From positions 1 to 13,108 of the forward strand of contig JAISTJ010000205.1 in the NCBI GenBank assembly GCA_031272655.1: a stretch of DNA of 13,108 nt, in the 5' to 3' direction. Below the pieces are notes generated by a model that had not been told where the DNA came from, did no database searches, and saw only the letters and a program-made list of their open reading frames with translations. Below, piece by piece: positions 5,819 to 12,828 of this stretch. Each line of letters begins with the position of its first letter. Positions within the stretch are counted from its first letter, which is position 1. Made by a program: the position numbers and the translations under genes. This DNA is from Tannerella sp. (GTDB lineage Bacteria > Bacteroidota > Bacteroidia > Bacteroidales > Tannerellaceae).

Positions 5819-6340
5819 ATGGCAACTCAAAGAGTAATAAACTGGATTAATAGAAAATTTTCTGCGTATCGTAGTAAAAATGATTTTGAAGAAATGGAAA
5901 GTTTTTGTTTGTTGTGGAATGTCTTTGAAAAGGAAGCAGGAAACGGTCAAACAACATCACTGGGACTAAGAAGGATAGAAACTTTCATTTCCAATGTTAA
6001 TATTAGCAACCATCAAATAATAAAAGATGGCTTCGATTTTTTCAAACGACGTTATATTAATATTAATACAGGAAGTACAAATAGAAATTTCGATACACTG
6101 TTTAGTAGAACACCAAAAAAAACAGAGAAGAACTATAAGGATAGATTAGAAGTATTTCTTACTAACAATAATGCATCAAAGAAAGATATGATACTTGGCT
6201 TGTCAATTATCGCTTACCGTATTCGTAATAATTCTTTTCATGGAACAAAAGGCTTGGATGAAATAGTTACACAACAAGACACTTTCAAACACTTGAATGA
6301 TTTTCTAATGGAGGTTTTGACGGGATTCAACTTAATATAA
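5819..6340 (+). CDS. HEPN-like protein 3 (RNNSFH motif, Apea-like)
   Basis: A 173-residue Asn/Lys-rich protein of about 25% aromatic-plus-basic character, all helical by appearance. Near the end is IAYRIRNNSFHGTKGLDEI, with Arg136 and His141 as a HEPN Rx4H motif. The RIRNNxFHG form recalls the Apea-like HEPN family found in phage-defence genes. The following helix (TFKHLNDFLMEVL) fits the last HEPN helix. No signal peptide or other domain is visible. It is the last + strand gene before a 637-nt gap and begins 42 nt after the FISUMP fragment behind an A/T-rich leader. RNase or sensor function is inferred. A partner toxin or antitoxin is not evident. Confidence 0.65.
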   Translation: MATQRVINWINRKFSAYRSKNDFEEMESFCLLWNVFEKEAGNGQTTSLGLRRIETFISNVNISNHQIIKDGFDFFKRRYININTGSTNRNFDTLFSRTPKKTEKNYKDRLEVFLTNNNASKKDMILGLSIIAYRIRNNSFHGTKGLDEIVTQQDTFKHLNDFLMEVLTGFNLI

Positions 6341-6530
6341 AAAACCTATCTGCTATCGCCAGAACTTATCTGCTCACGCCTATTTCCAAATCGGTATGCT
6401 TCTTTGCGTTATATCCTGATACAAAACAATGTATATCACGTTATTAACCTGCACGCGCCTTAAGCGAAGTTTTGATCCTTACGAGCAAGCGAGGCATTCA
6501 GCCCTTTGTGCTTCCGTGTTCTTGTACTTT

Positions 6531-6560
6531 TGAGGAAAATTCACAAAACGCTTTTCCTCA
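6531..6560. repeat. inverted repeat, 9-bp stem
   Basis: tgaggaaaa (6531-6539) pairs with ttttcctca (6552-6560) around a 12-nt loop. On the minus strand it overlaps the stop of the antitoxin-like remnant. Neither side is followed by a T run, so it is not a standard terminator. Confidence 0.35.
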
Positions 6561-6650
6561 TCGCCTTACAGCCTCTATTTCGGCATTAATCTCGTCCGCA
6601 GTCATTGACGACAAGCCGTTCCTGCTTGCAATATCTACGCAACGGCGCAT
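6558..6650 (-). pseudogene. antitoxin-like C-terminal remnant
   Basis: The minus strand encodes 30 residues from an ATG at 6650: MRRCVDIASRNGLSSMTADE followed by INAEIEAVRR and stop. The NGLSxMTxDEINAEIxxxR ending is, from memory, typical of small type II antitoxins in Bacteroidetes and other phyla. The same frame stays open upstream for about 26 further codons (reading ITDLIECQIAKQA just before the Met) until a TAA, but with no other ATG. The usual partner gene, starting at or after the antitoxin stop, is absent: the following frame closes after six codons. It is therefore probably a relic of a toxin-antitoxin pair, although a complete mini-antitoxin cannot be excluded. Confidence 0.45.
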
Positions 6651-6737
6651 TGCCTGCTTAGCAATCTGACATTCAATCAAATCCGTTATCTCTGAGAATA
6701 GGCAAGCAGTATTCGATATAGTTGGGGTTTATTGACT

Positions 6738-6766
6738 GGATTGCTTCACATTCGTTCGCAATGACG
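6738..6766 (+). repeat. dispersed repeat copy (GGATTGCTTC...CGCAATGACG)
   Basis: ggattgcttc at 6738 and cgcaatgacg ending at 6766 bracket a short variable centre. ATTGC and GCAAT form an imperfect inverted repeat. The same frame of sequence occurs at 10576-10608 and, incomplete, at 10613-10636. Such elements are common intergenic repeats in many genomes. Confidence 0.6.
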
Positions 6767-6774
6767 GGAGCTGG

Positions 6775-6802
6775 GTAGGGACGTATCGCGATACGTCCCT
6801 AC
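6775..6802. repeat. perfect 28-nt palindrome
   Basis: gtagggacgtatcg (6775-6788) is followed directly by its exact reverse complement (6789-6802). It has no loop, so it could form a cruciform or be a protein-binding site or part of a mobile repeat. It sits 8 nt from the dispersed repeat copy. Confidence 0.85.
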
Positions 6803-6848
6803 AGTTGCGACGGGATGCGACGGGATGTGCAAGCCTTATAGGGTTTGC

Positions 6849-6894
6849 AAAAAAAATGTAACGGCTTCGCTTTGTGAAAAAGGGAAGCCGTTAC
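6849..6894 (-). terminator. intrinsic terminator of the outer-membrane protein gene
   Basis: On the minus strand gtaacggcttc (6894-6884) pairs perfectly with gaagccgttac (6868-6858) around a 15-nt loop, followed after one base by eight T's (complement of 6849-6856). It lies 84 nt beyond the stop of the outer-membrane gene and should end the minus-strand operon. It is also positioned to prevent minus-strand read-through into the left block. Confidence 0.85.
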
Positions 6895-6977
6895 TGATGA
6901 CAAACTATGAACTAATTCTAAACTCAATACTTGTCCGGTTTGTTGTTCTTTGCGACAACATGCTAATTATAAACTAT

Positions 6978-8789
6978 TTACCTGTAACGTTTGTTGCACT
7001 CGGGACAGCCGTCGGAATTCATAACCCGGACAGGCGGGCAAGGCTTGTCCTTCGTTGGGACGCAGACGGCTTTTTTGCCTCCTATGCCGAAACCTATACC
7101 GATCCTCAAACCGACCGCAAACGGACGGACGTCATTGATTGCACCTGTACGAAGGAGGCTGTTTGGAGTATATTCAAGCGGAAAGTACTTATACTGAACA
7201 AGATACTTGTCTGCTTTTGCAGGCTCACTGTAGATATTGTTAAGACCGTAATCCACATAGACGCCTGTATAGACAGAGTTTTTGCCGCCTGAAATCTTCC
7301 ACTTGACACCACCTTCAAACGCCGCTAAAAACGCCGTTTTATAAGTGATGTCGTAATCTTTCTTCTTGTTTGTGTAAGTGCCGAAGCCGTACTCGTCCGT
7401 ATAAACACGTTCCGAAGCCGGATCATAGCCTGTTATAGTAGCAGAACTTATTGTTTGTGAGGAAGTTACAGATAACGGCAAACCGATTTTACCACCTGCG
7501 CTCAGGTAAACATAAGTAGATTTCGCCACAGGTATCTGCCAGTCGAGCATTAAAGGAATCTGCAAGAACAACGCACTCTGAACTTCTTCCAGATCTTTAA
7601 AACTTGAACGGATAACAAATTCGGATTCATCATCTACAACAGGATTTTTATGAACGGTAAGATCTTCAGCTGCCAATTCTTTAACAGCAAACGAAGAACC
7701 GTACAATCTGCCTTCAAGACCGACATGGAAACCGAAGCTGCGGTTGAAGAAGTGTCGAAATCCGAAACCGAAGTCGCCTTCAAATCCCGATGAAATCGTC
7801 CCTTTGTTGAGGTTGTACCTCATATCGGACATACCGCCGCCGGCTTGGATATAGAACTCGCTTGAGTAGTCGCCGGATGCGGACGTTCTGACCTGCGGTC
7901 TGCTGCCAACGGGCGTCAAAGCGCCGTCCATCGGTGTGGCGTTATGCCAGTTAGCGCCTTTACCTACGCGGGACAAATACCATTTACCGTCTTCCTGAAC
8001 TATCAATCCTGCAAGTTGCATATCAATCCTGCCGACGTTGACGACCGGTATTACGCATACTCCACCAAGGAAATTCTTGGGAAAATCGGGAGGAGTAACC
8101 GGCAACACGCCTACTCCATGAGTAGCAAGCAGTGCGTCGCGCTGTGCAAAGATAGTAACTTCGGATGCGGGCTGCTGGCTTAACTGCTGGTCGGTAGCAA
8201 GCCAGACAATCCATGCCTGATCAAGGCTAAGACCGTCATAAACGCTCAGACCGTTCTGAAAATAGAAGGAATTTTCTATTCCATAAACCATCTTCGGGTG
8301 GATCATACTGTAGTCATACAGGTCGGACGAGAACAAAGTGTAGTTAAACCGCTCAAGTTCACGGTATTCGACAGCTGAGAGAGTAGGAATATAGATACTC
8401 TTGCAGTCGAACATCTGAAATTTCTTATCGTAGTTCCATGGGCGGTAAGACCTGTCGGTGGTATAGTAACCGCACTGCACCTTGACGCCGAAACTGTAGA
8501 TGGAATCGCCGAAATGGCATCCGTTATTCCATCCGTAATAGCGTCCGGTACCGCACTCACGCAACTGATACGACGAACGGATAATGAGCAACGCATCTTT
8601 CATCGCGCTCTCTACCTGATCCCGCTGCGGACTAATCATCGGAGCCTCACCAGCCGGAGGCTCCGTGATTATCTTAATGACTTCTATCGGTTGGGGTTCT
8701 TGTTTAACTTCCTGTTTATCAGCTTTTTTCTGTGAGCTAACCAAGCCAACACTCAATAGAAATATTGTTAGAAATAATAACTTTTTCAT
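6978..8789 (-). CDS. outer-membrane beta-barrel protein with novel N-terminal region
   Basis: A 603-residue exported protein. MKKLLFLTIFLLSVGLVSSQ is a clear signal peptide, so the start is 8789; the upstream in-frame ATG at 8837 would bury the signal and overlap the protease gene. Residues 21-50 are a Lys/Glu/Pro-rich linker. Residues 55-300 (QRDQVESAMKDALLIIRSSY ... GGVCVIPVVNVGRIDMQLAG ... GKWYLSRV) form a region I do not recognise. From about 311 to 570 alternating strands rich in Gly and aromatics (YIQAGGGMSDMRYNL, FGFGFRHFFNRSFGFHVGLEGRLYG, RPFAVGLRIGIGFGIG) indicate an outer-membrane beta-barrel. The tail (571-603) has four cysteines. It starts 22 nt after the protease gene, so it is co-transcribed and may be the outer-membrane partner or substrate of the protease. 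Confidence 0.75.
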   Translation of the reverse strand: MKKLLFLTIFLLSVGLVSSQKKADKQEVKQEPQPIEVIKIITEPPAGEAPMISPQRDQVESAMKDALLIIRSSYQLRECGTGRYYGWNNGCHFGDSIYSFGVKVQCGYYTTDRSYRPWNYDKKFQMFDCKSIYIPTLSAVEYRELERFNYTLFSSDLYDYSMIHPKMVYGIENSFYFQNGLSVYDGLSLDQAWIVWLATDQQLSQQPASEVTIFAQRDALLATHGVGVLPVTPPDFPKNFLGGVCVIPVVNVGRIDMQLAGLIVQEDGKWYLSRVGKGANWHNATPMDGALTPVGSRPQVRTSASGDYSSEFYIQAGGGMSDMRYNLNKGTISSGFEGDFGFGFRHFFNRSFGFHVGLEGRLYGSSFAVKELAAEDLTVHKNPVVDDESEFVIRSSFKDLEEVQSALFLQIPLMLDWQIPVAKSTYVYLSAGGKIGLPLSVTSSQTISSATITGYDPASERVYTDEYGFGTYTNKKKDYDITYKTAFLAAFEGGVKWKISGGKNSVYTGVYVDYGLNNIYSEPAKADKYLVQYKYFPLEYTPNSLLRTGAINDVRPFAVGLRIGIGFGIGGKKAVCVPTKDKPCPPVRVMNSDGCPECNKRYR

Positions 8790-8811
8790 ATTATTGAATA
8801 TTAAAAAGTTA

Positions 8812-10476
8812 TCAATAAAGCGCAGATATCGGAACAACTAAACCTGTAGATCTACCGCCACCGCTTGAAATAATGCCTACAACAACCATGTTACCGGTGT
8901 TATCGGTATAGAATACGGGGCCGCCCGAACAACCGCTTTCCGCACCACTTGCAGTTGTGTAAATAAGCCCATTATTCAAACCTTTGGCCGAAGTTGTAGC
9001 AGTTGATATTATTGGAGTGAAGTTTATAATCTCTTCATCAGTTGCCGCCGAACCGAAAGGATAACCGAGAATGACTAGGTCAACTCCGCGATCCAACGAT
9101 TCTGCCGCGTTTATATCAATTTTTAATCCGCCTTTGTGATTAGTCTTGACATACGCCCAGTCATGCCCGATGGTTTCGTCAACAAGGAATTTCTTTCTAT
9201 CAATATAGACGCCATAATCAACATCATCGCGGCGATTAACTTGAAATTCTTCATTTGTGAACTGCAACTGTTCATAAACGTAAGATGAAGGAGATACGGC
9301 CGAGAAATGAACGATTATTCTTCCACCGCTTCTAACATGCTGCTTAGCTTCCTGTATAAACCTGTAATACTTAAGGACATCTGCTTCCTGACATTTCGGA
9401 CATTTTATATCAGACTTCAACAAAATTGATTTTGTCATCCATGGTTCAACAACGTGTCTTGCCGTAACCAAACGGCCGTCTTCCAACAGAAATGCGCTTC
9501 CCGACCACTGTATTGCAGGATCAACAATACGTTTTACATTTCCGTTAGCCTTTTTCAACTCAATATATGTAGTACGAATATAGTACACATAACGGGAACA
9601 GCCATCAATAGCCGGATTATTAAATTTAGGATTTACAGTGCCCGAACCGCTCTTTTTAGGTTTGCGTTTCAAAGCGCTCCAAATTTTGTTTACATCAGTC
9701 CACAAACTGTCTGTTTCATGCTGTAACTCCACTTTAAGCGTGTCCAAGTCGCTTTCCATGCCATTGAGTCTATTTTCAAGCTCATCAATTTTGGCCAGAT
9801 TATCAGCGATTTGCGAACGCAAGTTTTCGTCCTGAGCCTGCAGGTAGTTGTAGTTGTCGAGAGCGTCCTGTTCGATCTGTGCAAAATGCTCTTCGGTTTG
9901 TTTGTTCTCGTAGATTTCCCAAGCGAGGATGCCTCCGATGGTTAGTAGAAGCAGGATTCCAAGGATAATCAGCGCTGTTTTGTATGGGCGGATAGCCTGA
10001 TCCCAGAAAAGGCCGAGGCGGTCAGTGATCCTGCCGAGGTTTTCCCTGTATCCGGCGCCGTCAGAAGATGCAGGAGGCGGAATGATGAAGCCCATGCGCG
10101 GTCCGCGCAGTGAGAGCTGTATCTCGTCGCCGTTCTGCAAATAGTAGTAATCAACGACTTTCTCGCCGTTGACGAACGTCGGATTGACATCCGACAGATG
10201 TACAAGTTTCCACTGATCGCCCTCACGAACGATAGCCGCATGACGGCGGCTGACCGTCGGGAAAGACGCGTCGTCGAACCTTACCTGACAATTGGAATCG
10301 CGACCAAGGAGTGCGTTGTCAACGATTATTGTCTGCGTTTGACCTCTTCGATAATACCTCGAATTGTCTTTGTGTTCCAGCATAAAATACGGTTTCCCGT
10401 TGCCGAAAACGGCGCCCAGTCCGGCGCCAACTGTTCCTGAAAATGACCTTGTATTAGGTCTTGTCTGTTGAGCCAT
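8812..10476 (-). CDS. FHA domain - transmembrane - coiled coil - trypsin-like protease
   Basis: A 554-residue protein that spans the inner membrane once. Residues 48-128 are an FHA domain with a complete phosphothreonine site (LLGRD at 57-60, VSRRH at 75-79, VNG at 102-104). A hydrophobic helix, ALIILGILLLLTIGGILAW (168-186), follows, then a Glu/Gln/Asp/Leu-rich coiled coil (about 190-268) and a Ser/Gly linker. Residues 295-554 form an S1/trypsin-fold protease with His341 (TARHVV), Asp439 (HDWAYVK) and Ser517 (GCSGGP), a complete triad. One CPKC pair sits at 359-362. FHA domains are normally cytoplasmic, which places the protease in the periplasm; this topology is inferred. It starts after a 215-nt repeat-bearing gap and is followed 22 nt later by the outer-membrane gene. 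It could be a DegS-like stress protease gated by phosphorylation. Confidence 0.85.
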   Translation of the reverse strand: MAQQTRPNTRSFSGTVGAGLGAVFGNGKPYFMLEHKDNSRYYRRGQTQTIIVDNALLGRDSNCQVRFDDASFPTVSRRHAAIVREGDQWKLVHLSDVNPTFVNGEKVVDYYYLQNGDEIQLSLRGPRMGFIIPPPASSDGAGYRENLGRITDRLGLFWDQAIRPYKTALIILGILLLLTIGGILAWEIYENKQTEEHFAQIEQDALDNYNYLQAQDENLRSQIADNLAKIDELENRLNGMESDLDTLKVELQHETDSLWTDVNKIWSALKRKPKKSGSGTVNPKFNNPAIDGCSRYVYYIRTTYIELKKANGNVKRIVDPAIQWSGSAFLLEDGRLVTARHVVEPWMTKSILLKSDIKCPKCQEADVLKYYRFIQEAKQHVRSGGRIIVHFSAVSPSSYVYEQLQFTNEEFQVNRRDDVDYGVYIDRKKFLVDETIGHDWAYVKTNHKGGLKIDINAAESLDRGVDLVILGYPFGSAATDEEIINFTPIISTATTSAKGLNNGLIYTTASGAESGCSGGPVFYTDNTGNMVVVGIISSGGGRSTGLVVPISALY

Positions 10477-10575
10477 AATTGTTTAAATTTTTAAATGGTT
10501 TAACATAAAATCCAATTTTTTTAGAATTTTCGTTGTAAATTAATAAATATTGTTTATAAAATCTTTTGTTTTAGT

Positions 10576-10608
10576 AGATTGCTTCAGGCTAAAGCCTTCG
10601 CAATGACG
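10576..10608 (+). repeat. dispersed repeat copy (AGATTGCTTC...CGCAATGACG)
   Basis: agattgcttcaggctaaagc continues to cgcaatgacg ending at 10608. It has the same ends and orientation as 6738-6766 with a different centre; the centre ggct/agcc is itself self-complementary, so the element can fold into a hairpin. It lies between the kinase and protease genes, without removing either. Confidence 0.65.
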
Positions 10609-10612
10609 AGCC

Positions 10613-10636
10613 GGATTGCTTCACTGCCTCCGCAAT
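10613..10636 (+). repeat. incomplete dispersed repeat copy
   Basis: ggattgcttcactgcctccg followed by caat repeats the element just upstream but lacks the closing gacg. Two copies side by side suggest local insertion or duplication. Confidence 0.5.
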
Positions 10637-10650
10637 AAGCCTCCAAACTC

Positions 10651-10678
10651 TTAATTCTTAATTCTTAATTCTTAATTT
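10651..10678. repeat. 7-bp tandem repeat (TTAATTC)
   Basis: Three TTAATTC units and one TTAATTT follow each other 13 nt beyond the kinase stop, on the 3' side of that gene. It is simple-sequence DNA, likely variable in copy number, with no assigned function. The rest of the 10477-10691 gap is A/T-rich. I found no clear TAnnTTTG promoter element for the protease gene in it. Confidence 0.8.
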
Positions 10679-10691
10679 GTAATTAAGCCAG

Positions 10692-11966
10692 TCAATATCC
10701 TTCCGCTCTAAGAGCCGTCGCTCCGAGGGTGATGATGTCGCCGGGGAGCAGTAGGGCGCCGTTCTTATCCGCCTTTGCGGAATTGACGTAGGTGCCGTTG
10801 TGCGAGTAGCGCCATTCCCTTGGCGCGGACTTGTCCCATTGCCCGTCGCGGACATACCAGTTGCGGCTGTCGGTGTCATACTCCAGCGTGCATTGCTTGC
10901 GGGAAATATAGCCATCCTGATTGCCTGTGATAGAGATACGGTTGTCGGTAACGCCATCGGCACGCCCCATTGTTAAGACGCATTTTTTGCCGTTAATCAT
11001 ATCATTTAGTTTAAACGACTTACCGTATTCATCCCCATAAAGCACCTTGAGCGCCAAGCCTTTCCTGACCGGCTGCACCGACGGATACCGCCAAGAAGTG
11101 GCTTCATCGGTTGAAGGCGGCGTCAGTTCGAGCGCACAGTCAGCCGTTTGCAGCCTTTTCCGGTAGTCGGGGACGAGACATCCCTCAATGACAGGAAGGA
11201 AAAGATTGCCGACAGGACTGCTTTTGAGCAGCGTCCTGTCCCAGTCGCCCGCCTTGCCGCGCTGTTTATACTTAACCAGATCCCCCGGCTCACTCAGTCT
11301 GCCGAACGGAAGCTGGCCTGTGATGATTTCAAACATCGTTACGCCGAAAGAGAAGATGTCGGTGGAAGGCAGCAGGATAGCGTCGCTGTCGCCTTTGACC
11401 TGCTCGGGCGACATATAGGCGTAAGTGCCTACAACTTCCTTTTTCATGCCCCATCTACGCTTTTTTCCGCCCGTACAGTCGCCTGAGGTGCCGAAATCGC
11501 TTAGCGCCGCTGTGCCGTTAGATTTGAAAAGAACGTTTTCGGGTTTCAGATCTCGATGGACTATCCTGTGCCGGTGAAGATCCCTCAACCCGCCGAGTAT
11601 CTCACGCGCCGCTTTCGCCAGCAGATAGACATCGCTGCAACCGGAAAGCCGCCTCAAATTGCCGTTCGGACAGTGTTCTATCACCATAAAAGGATTGTTC
11701 ATGATGTAACCTGTTGTGAGTGAACGGACAATATACGGGCTGTTGATCTGCCCCGTCTCGAAGTCTGCTTCAAAACGTTCTACCAACTTTTTCCGTACTA
11801 CAGGAGGGAACTCCCAGAGTTTGAGAATCTTAAGCGCATAACTCCTGTCGTAAGCGTCCGTTACCCTATAGACATTTCCGAAAGAGCCTTCGCCAAGCGT
11901 AGATTCTACGCGGTATTCCCCGATGTAATCTCCACTTTTGAAATCACAGCGTTCCGATGCTTCCAT
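10692..11966 (-). CDS. Ser/Thr protein kinase with C-terminal FHA domain
   Basis: A 424-residue Hanks-type kinase. Residues 13-285 contain the P-loop GEGSFG (25-30), the ATP-anchoring Lys46 (ALK), the catalytic HRDLKPEN (137-144), DFG (157-159) and SPE (186-188), so it should be active. There is no membrane helix, which makes it cytoplasmic. Residues 310-424 form an FHA domain (MGR at 333-335, ISRKQ at 354-358, NGTYVN at 390-395); the usual His of SRxH is Gln358. Kinase-FHA fusions often bind their own autophosphorylated threonines or recruit substrates. The start follows the zinc-ribbon FHA gene by 19 nt; AAGGAG (11987-11982) overlaps that stop but is 15 nt from the ATG. A PP2C-type phosphatase is not in the window. 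Confidence 0.92.
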   Translation of the reverse strand: MEASERCDFKSGDYIGEYRVESTLGEGSFGNVYRVTDAYDRSYALKILKLWEFPPVVRKKLVERFEADFETGQINSPYIVRSLTTGYIMNNPFMVIEHCPNGNLRRLSGCSDVYLLAKAAREILGGLRDLHRHRIVHRDLKPENVLFKSNGTAALSDFGTSGDCTGGKKRRWGMKKEVVGTYAYMSPEQVKGDSDAILLPSTDIFSFGVTMFEIITGQLPFGRLSEPGDLVKYKQRGKAGDWDRTLLKSSPVGNLFLPVIEGCLVPDYRKRLQTADCALELTPPSTDEATSWRYPSVQPVRKGLALKVLYGDEYGKSFKLNDMINGKKCVLTMGRADGVTDNRISITGNQDGYISRKQCTLEYDTDSRNWYVRDGQWDKSAPREWRYSHNGTYVNSAKADKNGALLLPGDIITLGATALRAEGY

Positions 11967-11985
11967 TATTCAACTGTTTAACTCC

Positions 11986-12672
11986 TTAAAATTCAGGGAT
12001 TGTGAGGAATAATAGCTTAGTTGCGCCAACGGTGATGATGTCAAGATTTTTCAGTTCGCCTTCGTCCTTGAGCTTGCCGTTGATGAGCGTACCGTTGCTC
12101 GACTGCAAGTCCTTGAACCTGAACTTTTTATCGGCAGCTCTGTAGAGAATCACACAGTGTTGCTCCGATACCTGTCCGTCGCCCTGAATAGACGTCTTAC
12201 CCGTTTTGCGCCCGATGATGTTCCGCCCCTCATAGATGGGGAACGAAAAACCATTCGGATTTTGTGAGTATGAAACTAATATACCCACAAGTTTCTTACC
12301 TACTGAGGATTTGGCTGTTGATTGCCTTTCGGCGGAAATGCCGGTAGCTTCTTCCGAAAATTTGCCCGTACCGGTAACTGTCTCATTACCATAACTATAG
12401 GCATGAGATGTATCCGGAACAGTTTCTTTAGGGATTTTGCCGGCCATTTCTGCGCCGCAGTTGGGACATTGCTTGGCTGTAGGTCTGACGATATAGCCGC
12501 ACTTGGGGCATTTGACCCCCGTGCCGGAAAGCGAATCGTCAACTGTAGTGCCATGAGCAGCCGCAGAACGTCCGTAAGTCTCCTCTGTGGACCCCAACGG
12601 AGCCCCGCATTTTAAACATACCTGATTGTTGCCGGGATTATTCCACCCGCACTGCTTGCATCTGTTATTCAT
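11986..12672 (-). CDS. double zinc-ribbon protein with C-terminal FHA domain
   Basis: A 228-residue cytoplasmic protein. Two zinc ribbons precede the FHA domain: Cys5/8/19/22 (CKQCGW ... CLKCGAPLG) and Cys55/58/69/72 (CPKCGYIV ... CPNCGAEM). Residues 78-125 are a Ser/Thr-rich, likely flexible linker with many threonines that could be phosphorylated. Residues 128-228 are an FHA domain (IIGRK at 152-156, VSEQH at 168-172, SSNGTLING at 191-199). The Arg of the SRxH motif is Glu170, so phosphothreonine binding may be altered. It is the first gene of the minus-strand block, 19 nt ahead of the kinase, and is the natural candidate for a kinase substrate or adaptor. A promoter-like element lies 26 nt upstream of the ATG. 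Confidence 0.88.
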   Translation of the reverse strand: MNNRCKQCGWNNPGNNQVCLKCGAPLGSTEETYGRSAAAHGTTVDDSLSGTGVKCPKCGYIVRPTAKQCPNCGAEMAGKIPKETVPDTSHAYSYGNETVTGTGKFSEEATGISAERQSTAKSSVGKKLVGILVSYSQNPNGFSFPIYEGRNIIGRKTGKTSIQGDGQVSEQHCVILYRAADKKFRFKDLQSSNGTLINGKLKDEGELKNLDIITVGATKLLFLTIPEF

Positions 12673-12697
12673 AATTCATTTTATTTAAAAAACGGTG

Positions 12698-12729
12698 CAA
12701 AGAAAAATATTTTTTTTGAAACTTCCAAA
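12698..12729 (-). promoter_or_regulatory. Bacteroidetes-type promoter for the FHA-kinase operon
   Basis: On the minus strand TTTG (12729-12726) is followed after 20 nt by TTTCTTTG (12705-12698), one base off the TAnnTTTG -7 element, with the expected -33/-7 spacing. The ATG of the zinc-ribbon FHA gene is 26 nt further on. The region is A/T-rich enough for chance matches. Confidence 0.45.
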
Positions 12730-12781
12730 AAAAAACGCACTTTTTTTCAATTTTTTTTGAAATTTTTTTTTCGTTTTTTTT
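12711..12781. other. phased A/T tracts upstream of the operon
   Basis: At least six runs of 7-9 A or T lie within 71 bp (for example 12711-12717, 12727-12735, 12741-12747, 12772-12780). Such tracts bend DNA and can act like UP elements for RNA polymerase on the minus-strand promoter next to them. They also generate a spurious Lys-rich ORF. Confidence 0.5.
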
Positions 12782-12828
12782 GCGGGATGCTTCAAAAGGC
12801 TGATTAAATGCGGTTTTTAGGCATACGC

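Larger units (their letters stand above)
6341..6977 (+). other. 637-nt gap between convergent gene blocks
   Basis: No intact gene is convincing here. It holds two imperfect 20-nt tandem units at 6343-6382 (each with tatctgct...cgcc), an antitoxin-like remnant on the minus strand, a dispersed repeat copy, a long palindrome and a terminator, each listed separately. ORFs on the + strand here lack any recognisable domain. The stretch 6383-6530 shows nothing I can name. Confidence 0.6.

Noticed and set aside
4268..5819. DGR reverse transcriptase or template repeat inside the window
   Set aside because: No frame shows reverse transcriptase motifs, and no non-coding segment matches either putative variable region beyond the shared 21-nt end.
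6343..6382. Two 20-nt tandem units as a CRISPR-like or attachment site
   Set aside because: Only two copies with about 15 of 20 positions equal; no partner copy elsewhere in the window and no integrase.
6825..7292. 155-codon + strand ORF over the end of the outer-membrane gene
   Set aside because: It runs through the minus-strand terminator and antisense to the conserved barrel strands; no domain is visible.
8790..8837. Earlier start of the outer-membrane protein at 8837
   Set aside because: The extra 16 residues precede a perfect signal peptide start (MKKLLFLTIF) and overlap the protease gene by 26 nt.
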